Positions 1 to 8,752 of a stretch of DNA of 20,217 bases are shown here, piece after piece. The notes below the pieces were generated by a model that was given only the letters and a program-made list of their open reading frames with translations, had not been told where the DNA came from and did not search any database. Location: the NCBI RefSeq assembly GCF_020075705.1, contig NZ_JAIQUM010000080.1, forward strand, positions 1 through 20,217, in the 5' to 3' direction. The stretch is from Metabacillus rhizolycopersici. GTDB lineage: Bacteria > Bacillota > Bacilli > Bacillales > Bacillaceae. Every line of letters begins with the position of its first letter. The first letter of the stretch is position 1. A program made the translations under genes and the position numbers.

Positions 1-75
1 TCAATTCGCTCGACTTGCATGTATTAGGCACGCCGCCAGCGTTCGTCCTGAGCCAGGATCAAACTCTCCAATAAA
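1..75 (-). rRNA. 16S rRNA gene, 5' end only
   Basis: The reverse strand reads GAGAGTTTGATCCTGGCTCA followed by the universal first helix of bacterial 16S rRNA (GACGAACGCTGGCGGCGTGC, then ATGCAAGTCGAGCG). The mature 5' end is placed near position 75, at TTTATTGGAGAG, by analogy with Bacillus 16S. Only about 75 nt are present; the rest of the gene, and presumably 23S and 5S, lie to the left of the window. Confidence 0.97.
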
Positions 76-151
76 GTAGTTTGACTTGCTCATAAGTTTT
101 GTACTATATAGTACGTTTTTGTTAATCAAAATTAACGTTGGCACGCTTGGT

Positions 152-173
152 TTTGTTTAGTTTTCAAAGATCA
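152..173 (-). promoter_or_regulatory. rRNA leader boxA-type antitermination element
   Basis: The reverse strand reads TGATCTTTGAAAACTAAACA between the rRNA promoters and the 16S start. This is the conserved Bacillus rrn leader motif (boxA-like, bound by NusB/NusE in the antitermination complex). It is followed by ACCAAGCGTGCC, also typical of Bacillus pre-16S leaders. Recognition is from the motif and its position. Confidence 0.7.
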
Positions 174-205
174 TTGTATCGCCGTCTCTCAGAAGCGACT
201 TTATA

Positions 206-234
206 AATATATCACTTCCACAACGTTCCGTCAA
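206..234 (-). promoter_or_regulatory. rrn promoter P2 (sigma-A type)
   Basis: On the minus strand TTGACG (229-234) and TATATT (206-211) are separated by exactly 17 bp. The site lies about 130 bp before the 16S start and upstream of the boxA leader, as expected for the gene-proximal rRNA promoter. Confidence 0.75.
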
Positions 235-299
235 CACTTTTTTAAAAAACATTTCAAATGTGTTTCAGAACATCACCCTATCAATTCGACAAGAACTTT

Positions 300-328
300 A
301 TGATATAACAGATTCAGTTCCATGTCAA
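300..328 (-). promoter_or_regulatory. rrn promoter P1 (sigma-A type)
   Basis: On the minus strand a perfect TTGACA (323-328) and TATCAT (300-305) are separated by 17 bp. It lies 94 bp upstream of the second promoter, giving the tandem arrangement usual for Bacillus rrn operons. The flanking upstream DNA is AT-rich, compatible with an UP element. Confidence 0.72.
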
Positions 329-586
329 TAAATAAATCAAATTAACTTGCAGCTTTGCATCTTCATTCATTAAACCCTACTCAACCCCAAACATGGAAAA
401 CCTTTCTCTCCCCCTTCTTGGAATAATTAAAATATATTTCGAAATAGAATTTTTAACGAATCCTGACAGAAGTCCCCTTCCTCAAGGAATGTGTAGGGAG
501 GGGATGAATGTCGGTTAGGCGAAGCCTAAAGTCTTTTCTTTCTACTAAATCCTGGTACAATAAAATCAAACATGCTCTTTGAAAAC

Positions 587-640
587 TGAAGATATTAGGT
601 TGTGACAGGAAGAATGCTCTGTCACAACCTAATATCTTCA
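587..640. repeat. Perfect 22-bp inverted repeat with 10-nt loop
   Basis: Positions 587-608 and 619-640 are exact reverse complements (22 of 22), separated by GAAGAATGCT. It sits where the tnpB body should be, between the left-end sequences and the TnpB C-terminal remnant. No T-tract follows, so it is not a typical terminator. It may be a scar of the deletion or the core of a palindromic non-autonomous element. Confidence 0.9.
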
Positions 641-790
641 AGCCACCAAAGAACTAGCCACCGGCTAATTTTTGTAGGGCAAGGTCGTGTCCGAACTTAC
701 GCCTGTGGAGATCATGTAAGACCTAGTAGGCATCCTACTAGGCTACGATCAGTGAAGCAGGAAACCCCTTCTTCAACTTCGAAGAAGTAA
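641..790 (+). pseudogene. TnpB (OrfB_Zn_ribbon transposon nuclease) C-terminal remnant
   Basis: The frame ending with TAA at 788-790 reads GRVRTYACGDHVRP, then LRSVKQE. This corresponds to the extreme C-terminus of IS605 OrfB/TnpB proteins, where a TYACG.. block is followed after the zinc-ribbon region by a S-V-K-Q-E tail. Nothing of the RuvC-like catalytic domain or zinc ribbon remains upstream; the frame runs back into the palindrome at 619-640. The segment is probably kept because it overlaps the omega RNA and right end rather than for protein function. No ribosome binding site precedes it. Confidence 0.55.
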
Positions 791-805
791 GGAGGGGTCG
801 TTCAC
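650..805 (+). ncRNA. Putative TnpB-type omega RNA (right-end RNA) remnant
   Basis: TnpB guide RNAs overlap the tnpB 3' end and stop at the right end of the element. This segment has a perfect 9-bp hairpin (CCTAGTAGG 722-730, loop CAT, CCTACTAGG 734-742), a conserved-looking GTGAAGCAGGAA block, a hairpin CTTCTTC...GAAGAAG inside CCCC...GGGG (about 766-797), and the end motif GTCGTTCAC. If the RNA were made, its guide would be the flanking DNA from about 806 on, which is the 3' end of glpK read on the opposite strand. Expression is not shown; no promoter was identified. Confidence 0.4.
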
Positions 806-807
806 CA

Positions 808-2319
<1,512 letters not shown>

Positions 2320-2465
2320 TCATCCCCTTCATTTAGTGCGTACATCTCTCCCCGGCTCTTTGCCTCTCCCCACTATTTATATTTAATTGCCCTCATGTCG
2401 CGATTATAAGATCATGTATTTTTATTAATACTATACTTATTTATTATGCGTAAGACCACATAAAA

Positions 2466-2479
2466 AGGTAGCGTTTTCA
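2466..2479 (-). promoter_or_regulatory. Candidate cre (CcpA) site upstream of glpK
   Basis: The minus strand reads TGAAAACGCTACCT, a near match to the Bacillus cre consensus (TGWAANCGNTNWCW). It lies about 150 bp before the glpK start, just upstream of AT-rich DNA with possible -10 boxes (TATAGT 2430-2435, TATAAT 2403-2408). Catabolite repression of glpK is expected in this family. The sequence match is direct; the function is inferred. No confident -35 box was found. Confidence 0.4.
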
Positions 2480-2514
2480 TTTTATGTTACTTCTATTAAA
2501 AATACACTCTAAAC

Positions 2515-2593
2515 AAAAAGCGTACCTTTAGTATGATTGTAATCGAAACAAACGAAAGAATCCTTCTGTTTCCTCAATCAAACCAAAGTACGC
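2515..2593 (-). terminator. Terminator-like long hairpin after the mrp operon
   Basis: The arms 2520-2539 and 2575-2593 pair over about 17 of 19 positions: GCGTAC at the base, TTT, then GATTG near the top, with one bulge and two mismatches. An inner GAAAC/GTTTC pair lies within the loop. On the minus strand the stem is followed by TTTTTG (2519-2514). It lies 30 nt past the mrpG stop. The loop is longer than usual, so some uncertainty remains. Confidence 0.5.
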
Positions 2594-2623
2594 CTAAAAT
2601 ATGTTAAGGACTATCGTATATAC

Positions 2624-2977
2624 TTAGTCACCTTTTAAAACCTTCTTCAAGTCATCCTGAACACTTTCCTTTGCAAGCTCGACATTCGATCGATAAGCAG
2701 CACGACTTAATAAATGCCCTCCTACTGGAATTGTAAGGAACACAAAGAAAATGCCAAGTATCAGCCTAATGCTAATAACACCATCACTTATCCAGAAATA
2801 GAGAAAGGTTCCGAACAATGTACAGAGAACCCCAAGACTGGCACTCTTTGATGCAGCATGTGACCGGGTATACACATCAGGTAAACGAATTAATCCGATC
2901 GCACTGAGAAAGCTGAAACCTGTTCCTAAAAGGATAAAAACAGCAGCAATACTTTCACTAATCACGCTCACGCTCAA
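2624..2977 (-). CDS. mrpG: Na+/H+ antiporter subunit MrpG
   Basis: Small membrane subunit of the Mrp multisubunit monovalent cation/proton antiporter (PhaG/MnhG family). The sequence shows three hydrophobic helices, the conserved GLIRLPDVYTRSHAASKSASLG loop between helices 1 and 2, and the C-terminal AYR...QDDLKK tail. The longest reading frame begins at 3025 but overlaps mrpF by 68 bp with no ribosome binding site. AGAGGTG (2990-2984) is 6 nt before a TTG at 2977, giving 117 residues, close to the 118-124 normal for MrpG; GTG at 2971 is the alternative. Last gene of the operon, overlapping the end of mrpF. Confidence 0.93.
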   Translation of the reverse strand: MSVSVISESIAAVFILLGTGFSFLSAIGLIRLPDVYTRSHAASKSASLGVLCTLFGTFLYFWISDGVISIRLILGIFFVFLTIPVGGHLLSRAAYRSNVELAKESVQDDLKKVLKGD

Positions 2978-3239
2978 TGACCACACCTCTTTCAATATAT
3001 CTTGCAAAAGCAATTGTTCCGACAAATGAGAGGCAACCTATCAATAGTATGATTTCTAAATATGCATAGGTTTTAAGCAGAATAGAAAGGATCGCAACTC
3101 CTGCAATCAGATTTATACCGATTGCATCTAACGCCATGACTCGGTCAGGCATGGACGGGCCCTTAATAACGCGATAAAGTGCTGCAATAATTGAGAGTGT
3201 TAAAAAAAACAAACAGCCCATCATTATGATTTCAAACAT
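2958..3239 (-). CDS. mrpF: Na+/H+ antiporter subunit MrpF
   Basis: MrpF/PhaF family, 93 residues, three transmembrane helices. The recognisable block is RVIKGPSMPDRVMALDAIG (about 23-41), followed by helix 2 and helix 3. The C-terminus ends in charged IERGVVIERERD. The ATG overlaps the mrpE stop as TAATG, so translation is probably coupled. Part of the MrpE-F-G membrane module needed for assembly of the antiporter complex. Confidence 0.96.
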   Translation of the reverse strand: MFEIIMMGCLFFLTLSIIAALYRVIKGPSMPDRVMALDAIGINLIAGVAILSILLKTYAYLEIILLIGCLSFVGTIAFARYIERGVVIERERD

Positions 3240-3715
3240 TAACGGGTCACCTCCATAATTGCCTTTTCAAACTTTTCTTTCGATTTCATCACACTATCAC
3301 TTGAGACAGGTATATCCATAGCATGAATATAAAACACTTTGCCATTTGGAGAAACTTCAACGACGACAGAACCTGGAGTTAAGGTAAGGAGCAATGCGAG
3401 TAGAGTAACCTCCCTGTCACCTTCGAGCACGGTCTCCACAGTTATGATACCAGGAGTAACATTAATCCTAGGTCGCAACACTTGGCGAACAACAAGAATA
3501 CTAGATGAAATCAACTCCTGAATGAATAAAAGAAATAATTTCATAACAGCAAGAAATTTAAATAGATAAAATGATTTTGGAAAAAAACGTCGTAATCCGA
3601 ATAGGATAACTACACCAACTAAATAACCGCCAGTGAAAGTCATTATGCTAAATTCATCCTGAAGAAACATCCATAAAAAAGCAATAAAGAGATTGAGAAG
3701 TACCTGACCGGGCAA
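3239..3715 (-). CDS. mrpE: Na+/H+ antiporter subunit MrpE
   Basis: MrpE/PhaE family membrane subunit. N-terminal hydrophobic helices cover about residues 4-20 and 28-45. The C-terminal soluble part has the LTLTPGS..V motif and YIHAMDIP, both hallmarks of the family. An in-frame TTG at 3733 is possible, but AAAGGGGTGG (3730-3721) lies after it and sits 5 nt before TTG 3715. That start yields 158 residues, the length I recall for Bacillus MrpE. About 40 bp separate it from mrpD, the only real gap inside the operon. Confidence 0.95.
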   Translation of the reverse strand: MPGQVLLNLFIAFLWMFLQDEFSIMTFTGGYLVGVVILFGLRRFFPKSFYLFKFLAVMKLFLLFIQELISSSILVVRQVLRPRINVTPGIITVETVLEGDREVTLLALLLTLTPGSVVVEVSPNGKVFYIHAMDIPVSSDSVMKSKEKFEKAIMEVTR

Positions 3716-3755
3716 TTGAACCACCCCTTTCAATAATAATTACCTGAACATGTCT

Positions 3756-5246
3756 TTATGGTATGAAATCACTTCCAAATACCGCTTCAATATAAAGAAT
3801 TGGATTCAACAAACCCTCAGTTGCAAGTTCAACGTATGCGTGGATCCCCTCTGCCCCTAACCCAAGAGCAATGGTAGCAACAGTAAGAAATCCAATCGGG
3901 AACAACAATCCCTTCGTTGTTCTATTTTCCATCTCATCACTAAGGCTTGTTTCACCCCAAAAGCTATTCATAAAGATTTTCATAATGGAATACAGCACCA
4001 TTAAACTTGTAAACAACCCAATAGCCCCTAACCAAAAGTAACCAGCTTCAAAGGTTCCCTTCGTAATATAGACTTTGCCTAGAAAGCCACTTAAAGGTGG
4101 AATGCCAGAAAGTGATAACGCCGCAATGAAAAACATCCATCCTAAATATGGGTAGTTGCGAATAAGTCCACTGAATTCCTTGAGTTTACTCGTTCCAGTT
4201 AGAGCAATGATTGTTCCACCTAACAGGAATATAAGAGCTTTGATAACGATATCATGCATAAGATAATAAATTGATCCCATAATTCCACTTGACGTGAAGG
4301 CGGCCAAACCGGAAATAATAAACCCTACACCGATTATGACATTATAAGCAAGAATCTTTTTAATATCCCAATGGGCGACTGCTCCAATTGCACCTAACAC
4401 CATCGTAATTGCTGCCATAATACCGATTAACAAATGAGTAATTTGTGGCTCATGATAAAACACGAGCGTAAATATGCGAAAAATTGCATAAATCCCTACC
4501 TTTGTTAATAACGCTGCAAATATAGCCGAGATCGCAGTTGGTGGCGCACTATACGATCCAGGTAGCCAAAAGAAGAGAAAAAGTCCAGCCTTCAGTCCAA
4601 AAACAATTAAAAATAAGAGTGCAACAGTTGTCATAAGCCCATCCTGTCCCACTTCAGCAACACGTACTGACAGATGAGCTAAATTCAAGGTACCTGTCAT
4701 TGCATACAAATACGCTACGGCAACGAGAAATAGGAAGGAGGAAAGAACATTGATTAAAATATATTTAAGCGATTCACGAAGCTGCGCTTTCGTTCCCCCT
4801 AATGAAATAAGAACATAAGATGCCACTAACATCACTTCAAAAAAGACAAATAAGTTAAAGAGATCGCCAGTTAAAAATGACCCGTTGACACCAGTAATTA
4901 AGAATAGAAAAAACGGGTAGAAATAAAACCTTTCTCTTTCCTTTCCGATCGAATTAAAAGCATAAACTAAACACGCAAACGCCACAACGCTTGTTGTTAA
5001 TAGAAGTAACCCAGCAAACATATCAACGACTAGACTAATGCCAAAAGGTGCCTGCCATCCCCCTAGTTGAAGCGTTTGTATACCCTCTGTCTTAATTTGA
5101 TTGATAAGAAATCCTGAGATCATACCTGTTACCACAATTGCTAGGATACTAAACAAGCGATGAAATCGAATGTTGTTTCGAAAAACAATCATAATGATCC
5201 CTGCAATTAACGGTATGATGATTGGCAGTATAATCACATTATTCAT
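3756..5246 (-). CDS. mrpD: Na+/H+ antiporter subunit MrpD
   Basis: Large proton-pumping-type membrane subunit, homologous to complex I NuoM/NuoN, with about 14 helices. With the ATG at 5246 (AAGGGG 8 nt upstream) the protein is 496 residues and the key glutamate falls at Glu137 in FVFFEVMLVASYV, the position known to be essential in alkaliphilic Bacillus MrpD. An earlier TTG at 5252 would sit almost on the ribosome binding site. The conserved FWLPGSYSAPPTAISA...LLTKVGIYA channel segment is intact. It overlaps mrpC by 8 bp, indicating coupled translation. Confidence 0.97.
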   Translation of the reverse strand: MNNVIILPIIIPLIAGIIMIVFRNNIRFHRLFSILAIVVTGMISGFLINQIKTEGIQTLQLGGWQAPFGISLVVDMFAGLLLLTTSVVAFACLVYAFNSIGKERERFYFYPFFLFLITGVNGSFLTGDLFNLFVFFEVMLVASYVLISLGGTKAQLRESLKYILINVLSSFLFLVAVAYLYAMTGTLNLAHLSVRVAEVGQDGLMTTVALLFLIVFGLKAGLFLFFWLPGSYSAPPTAISAIFAALLTKVGIYAIFRIFTLVFYHEPQITHLLIGIMAAITMVLGAIGAVAHWDIKKILAYNVIIGVGFIISGLAAFTSSGIMGSIYYLMHDIVIKALIFLLGGTIIALTGTSKLKEFSGLIRNYPYLGWMFFIAALSLSGIPPLSGFLGKVYITKGTFEAGYFWLGAIGLFTSLMVLYSIMKIFMNSFWGETSLSDEMENRTTKGLLFPIGFLTVATIALGLGAEGIHAYVELATEGLLNPILYIEAVFGSDFIP

Positions 5247-5577
5247 CTTCAATACCCCTTAATTTATCCATATCATCAGTCCCTAATTGTTTATATGCAC
5301 GATAGCTTAAGACTAAGAAAAGAGCAGTTGTTGCAAAATTGATAACAATTGCTGTCAAAATTAGCGCTTGAGGAATCGCATCTGTATATGAACTACCCCT
5401 TTCACCTAATAATGGAGGTCCGCCCTTTTTTAACCCTCCCATAGTAAGGATGAGCAGATGGACGCCATGACTAATGACAGATGTCCCCAAAATAATCCTT
5501 AGCAAGCTTTTCGTTAAAATCAAATATGTTCCAATCGTAAATAACAATCCTACAAGGACAGACATTATTGTCTCCAT
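5239..5577 (-). CDS. mrpC: Na+/H+ antiporter subunit MrpC
   Basis: 112 residues with three helices, homologous to complex I NuoK. Features are GTYLILTKSLLRIILG near the N-terminus, the IPQALILTAIVI segment of helix 3 and the tail ..RAYKQLGTDDMDKLRG, all characteristic of MrpC. The ATG comes 2 nt after the mrpB stop, with GAGGATGG as ribosome binding site inside the mrpB end. Together with MrpA, B and D it forms the complex I-like part of the antiporter. Confidence 0.97.
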   Translation of the reverse strand: METIMSVLVGLLFTIGTYLILTKSLLRIILGTSVISHGVHLLILTMGGLKKGGPPLLGERGSSYTDAIPQALILTAIVINFATTALFLVLSYRAYKQLGTDDMDKLRGIEDE

Positions 5578-5579
5578 CT

Positions 5580-6002
5580 TTATCCATCCTCACTTATACT
5601 TAGAATAATTGTGACAGCAGTTCCTATAACTGCTAATGCAACCCCAAGATCAAATATGACAGCTGTTGCTAGTGCAGTGTCCCCAAAAATAGGAAGATGG
5701 AAATAACCAAATGACTGCGTTAAAAATGGTGCATCAAAAACAAATGAACCGACTCCAGTCATAACAGCTATTAACACTCCTACTGCTGCGACCACTTTAA
5801 AATCTACCGGAATATGCTTAAGAACAGTCTCAATATCAAATGCAAGGAAAAGCAATACCAAGCTGGAAGCAATACCAAGTCCTCCTATAAAGCCTCCACC
5901 CGGTGTATAATGACCTGCAAAAAAGAGGTAGATTGAAAATGTTTGGATAATAATCACAGCTATTTTTACAACAGAATGCAGAATGACATCATTAGGCTTC
6001 AT
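5580..6002 (-). CDS. mrpB: Na+/H+ antiporter subunit MrpB
   Basis: MnhB-domain membrane protein, 140 residues, four helices. It contains the family block FAGHYTPGGGFIGGLGIASSLVL (about 28-50), where the GGGF loop is invariant, and a C-terminal GVALAVIGTAVTIIL helix. The start overlaps the mrpA stop; the ribosome binding site GGGAGG lies 7 nt before the ATG, within mrpA. It is a separate subunit here, as usual in Bacillus group 1 mrp operons, not fused to MrpA. Confidence 0.96.
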   Translation of the reverse strand: MKPNDVILHSVVKIAVIIIQTFSIYLFFAGHYTPGGGFIGGLGIASSLVLLFLAFDIETVLKHIPVDFKVVAAVGVLIAVMTGVGSFVFDAPFLTQSFGYFHLPIFGDTALATAVIFDLGVALAVIGTAVTIILSISEDG

Positions 6003-8403
6003 CCTTATCCCTCCCTGCTATTCGAAGCTTAATTAGCGTGAATACTCCTAGGCCAGCCATACATAAAACAAGAATCTCTAGCATCGTATCGAACCCACGA
6101 AAATCAACAAGGATGGCATTCACGATATTTTTTGCCCCCGCAAGTTCATAGGCCTGTTCATAGAAACTTGAAATCGGTGCAAAGAGTCGATTTCCGTTTG
6201 CAGATAAAGCGATAATTGTAACGATTATGCCAACTCCCAATGAGACAATTAAATTTGTCGCTTTGAACGGAACCCGACTACGTTCCTTGCGCAGCTCAGG
6301 CAAATGATAAAAACATAACAAAAATAACGCAACTGTCACCGTTTCAACCACTAACTGAGTTAAAGCTAAATCTGGCGCTCTAAAATCAACGAAGAACATT
6401 GAAACAAGAAATCCTAAAGCTCCTAATGCAATCATGGCCGTGAGCCTTGACTTTGCTAAAACAATGACGAAGGCCGCTATGACCATTCCTGCGATTAATC
6501 CCCCTTCATATAGACTAATCGGAGCATCATTCGACGAATCAAATGATAACCCATTAAACAGCCACAAAGAACCACCGAGAATGATGATAAAAAATGAAAA
6601 AATATAGACGAGGTAATCACGAATAAATCCTGTCATGTAACGATTTGTTACTTTCAACGAGTAATTTTCCATCATACCTAATCCTTCGTTATAGATGTTA
6701 TTTAACGTTAAACTTTGAGGATAACTTCCATATACCCAAGACCATTTCTTCATGGTGATGTATAATAATGCACCAAAGACTGCCACCCCAATTGTCATAA
6801 ATAACTCTGTATTCCAACCATGCCAAGGCTTAATCACTACATCAATACCACCCGTTTCAGAAAAGGCTGGCAGAACAGCAACTAAAGCAGGTTGTAAGAA
6901 ATACTTCGATACAACATTCGGTATAAAGAAAATGACAATAACAAGAAGAGCTAAAATCATCGGTGGTATCAACATACCGATCTGTGGTTCGTGCGGTTCC
7001 TTATCCAACCTTCCTGGTTTATATTTACCAGTAAACGTCTTGAATACAAGCACCATACAGTAAATAAAGGTCAATACACTTGCGATCCATGCCACAACTG
7101 GAATAATAATCCCAATGCTATCCATCCCAGTAAAGGATAATGTTGAGGCGTTTAAAACACTTGTAAAAAACATCTCTTTACTTAAAAAACCATTAAACGG
7201 TGGAAGTCCCGCCATGGCAAAGCTTCCGATAATTGTAAGCGTGAAGGAGATAGGCATGAGGGTCATTAATCCGCCTAATTTTCGAATGTCACGAGTTCCT
7301 GTTTCATGGTCAATAATCCCAACAACCATAAACAAGCTTCCTTTAAAAGTAGAGTGATTTATTAAATGGAAAAGCGCAGCTAACACAGCCGTTGCCGACA
7401 TAGTGGCTTCATCGCCATGCCCAAAATACACAGCAGCAGAACCTAAACCGAGTAGACTCATAATTAGACCCAGTTGACTTATCGTTGAATAGGCCAACAA
7501 TGCTTTTAAATCAGTTTGTTTCACTGCATTCACAGAACCATAGATCAATGTTACGATTCCAACTCCTGAAATGATCCAAAACCATTCCAAACTAACGCCA
7601 AAAATAGGAGTAAAGCGAGCGACTAAATAAATACCGGCTTTTACCATTGTTGCTGAATGTAAATAGGCACTGATTGGAGTTGGTGCTTCCATCGCATCAG
7701 GTAACCAAATACTAAATGGAAATTGCGCGGATTTTGTAAAAGCACCGAGAAGAATAAGAATCATTGCAGGAATAAATAAAGAATGACTAGTAATAACTTC
7801 CGTATGACTCAACATTTCACGTATGCTGTACGTATCAGCCATCATCGAGAGCATAATGAACCCTGCAAGCATCGCTAGACCACCAAATATTGTAATTAGC
7901 ATTGATTTTTGCGCACCATAACGAGATCTTTCACGTTGATACCAATACGCAATTAATAAAAATGAGGAAATGCTCGTTAACTCCCAAAATACATATAAGA
8001 CAAGGATATTATCCGAGAAAACGACTCCAAGCATCGCTCCCATAAATAAAAGCAAATAAACATAGAAGTTATGGAGTGCTTCACGATGCTTAGACATGTA
8101 ATAAATCGAATAAAGTACGACTAATGCACCCACCCCAGTAATTAACAAGCCAAAGATAAGTCCTAAACCATCAATATAAGTAGTATAATTAATCCCTAAA
8201 GATGGTAACCATGGTACAGAATGGTGAATTGTCTTTCCATTAGAGATATGAGGAATATACCTTAATAAATAAAGAAATACCAAAAGTGGGACCGCTAATA
8301 CAAACCAACCGGTATGAATGCGTGGTGTAAAATGTTTATAGAAAAATGGAACAAAGATGGCAAAAACAAACGGAATTAGTATGACAAAGTGCAACCAAGA
8401 CAA
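5992..8403 (-). CDS. mrpA: Na+/H+ antiporter subunit MrpA
   Basis: Largest antiporter subunit, 803 residues. The N-terminal two thirds resemble complex I NuoL: Glu141 in LYVFWELTSISSFLL, Lys224 in GAFTKSAQFPF, and SIWLPDAMEAPTPISAYLHSATMVKAG with His249 and Lys255, all residues of the proton/cation path. The C-terminal part (from about 600) has the extra helices of MrpA, including the MFFVDFRAPDLALTQLVVETVT signature. The start is a TTG at 8403, with AAGGAGG 8 nt upstream and no nearer ATG. First gene of mrpABCDEFG. Only about 35 nt separate it from the folded repeat at 8438-8597, so its promoter is probably beyond or inside that repeat; I could not assign one. Expected role: cation efflux and cytoplasmic pH homeostasis under alkaline or saline stress. 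Confidence 0.97.
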   Translation of the reverse strand: MSWLHFVILIPFVFAIFVPFFYKHFTPRIHTGWFVLAVPLLVFLYLLRYIPHISNGKTIHHSVPWLPSLGINYTTYIDGLGLIFGLLITGVGALVVLYSIYYMSKHREALHNFYVYLLLFMGAMLGVVFSDNILVLYVFWELTSISSFLLIAYWYQRERSRYGAQKSMLITIFGGLAMLAGFIMLSMMADTYSIREMLSHTEVITSHSLFIPAMILILLGAFTKSAQFPFSIWLPDAMEAPTPISAYLHSATMVKAGIYLVARFTPIFGVSLEWFWIISGVGIVTLIYGSVNAVKQTDLKALLAYSTISQLGLIMSLLGLGSAAVYFGHGDEATMSATAVLAALFHLINHSTFKGSLFMVVGIIDHETGTRDIRKLGGLMTLMPISFTLTIIGSFAMAGLPPFNGFLSKEMFFTSVLNASTLSFTGMDSIGIIIPVVAWIASVLTFIYCMVLVFKTFTGKYKPGRLDKEPHEPQIGMLIPPMILALLVIVIFFIPNVVSKYFLQPALVAVLPAFSETGGIDVVIKPWHGWNTELFMTIGVAVFGALLYITMKKWSWVYGSYPQSLTLNNIYNEGLGMMENYSLKVTNRYMTGFIRDYLVYIFSFFIIILGGSLWLFNGLSFDSSNDAPISLYEGGLIAGMVIAAFVIVLAKSRLTAMIALGALGFLVSMFFVDFRAPDLALTQLVVETVTVALFLLCFYHLPELRKERSRVPFKATNLIVSLGVGIIVTIIALSANGNRLFAPISSFYEQAYELAGAKNIVNAILVDFRGFDTMLEILVLCMAGLGVFTLIKLRIAGRDKDEA

Positions 8404-8437
8404 ATAATCTCCCTCCTTATTTCAATGAATTTTTTAT

Positions 8438-8597
8438 TTAAAGAACAAAAGCGCAAGCGCCTTGATCAGCCTCAGGCATAGCATAAGACGCTTTTGAATA
8501 GAAGGCGTACTTTGCCTTCTATTCAAAAGTGGCTGTAGACCCAAGAGGGGCTAGGCGCTGGAGCTGGATGCCGTGCGCTTATCCACAGTACAAGAAT
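8438..8597. repeat. Folded bcr1-like intergenic repeat flanked by TTTAT
   Basis: A 160-bp non-coding block between identical 5-bp direct repeats TTTAT (8433-8437 and 8598-8602). It contains nested inverted repeats: AAGCGCA (8449-8455) with TGCGCTT (8574-8580), AGCGCC (8456-8461) with GGCGCT (8554-8559), and a perfect 16-bp stem 8491-8506 / 8514-8529 with a 7-nt loop. Size, TTTAT duplication and the GCGCAAGCGCCTT start resemble the bcr1 family I recall from the Bacillus cereus group; related repeats occur in other bacilli. It lies in the presumed mrp 5' untranslated region. Confidence 0.7.
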
Positions 8598-8659
8598 TTT
8601 ATAATTTCCTAAACAATGAATAAAGTAACAGATTTGAATTATGGCAATATACAATTCAA

Positions 8660-8688
8660 TTGACTAAAGATGAACCATGAGCTATAGT
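8660..8688 (+). promoter_or_regulatory. Sigma-A promoter of the KdpD-like USP gene
   Basis: TTGACT (8660-8665) and TATAGT (8683-8688) are separated by exactly 17 bp. The start codon of the downstream gene lies about 65 bp further on. No other good promoter was seen in this gap. Confidence 0.65.
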
Positions 8689-8752
8689 CATACATAGTTT
8701 ATCGGAACAAATAATAATTCGTTGATGCCCATCAATACCGAGGTGATAGGAA

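Larger units (their letters stand above)
452..805 (+). mobile_element. Internally deleted IS200/IS605-family (IS1341/TnpB-type) element
   Basis: The left part has two hairpins typical of IS200/IS605 ends: CCCCTTCCT (474-482) with AGGGAGGGG (495-503), one G-U pair, and TTAGGC-GAA-GCCTAA (515-529). A promoter-like stretch ending TACAATAAAATC and an ATG at 571-573 follow; this ATG is where tnpB would start, but its frame closes after five codons. The right part (641-805) encodes a TnpB C-terminus and ends in a GGAGGGGTCGTTCAC end motif. Almost all of tnpB, and any tnpA, are missing. A perfect 22-bp palindrome lies at the junction. The right end abuts the glpK stop codon. The left boundary is approximate; TTTAA at 452-456 is a possible target motif. 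Family assignment comes from motif recognition, not a database match. Confidence 0.6.

Noticed and set aside
453..641. 62-codon minus-strand frame upstream of the rRNA operon
   Set aside because: It lies across transposon end hairpins and the 22-bp palindrome, has no ribosome binding site and no recognisable protein features.
2346..2371. Direct repeat CTCTCCCC in the glpK leader, considered as a GlpP antitermination target
   Set aside because: Two 8-bp copies 18 bp apart without a terminator hairpin; I could not form the expected leader terminator.
8438..8597. Considered as a CRISPR fragment or riboswitch
   Set aside because: There are no regularly spaced direct repeats, and the pattern of nested palindromes with TTTAT at both ends fits a dispersed repeat better.
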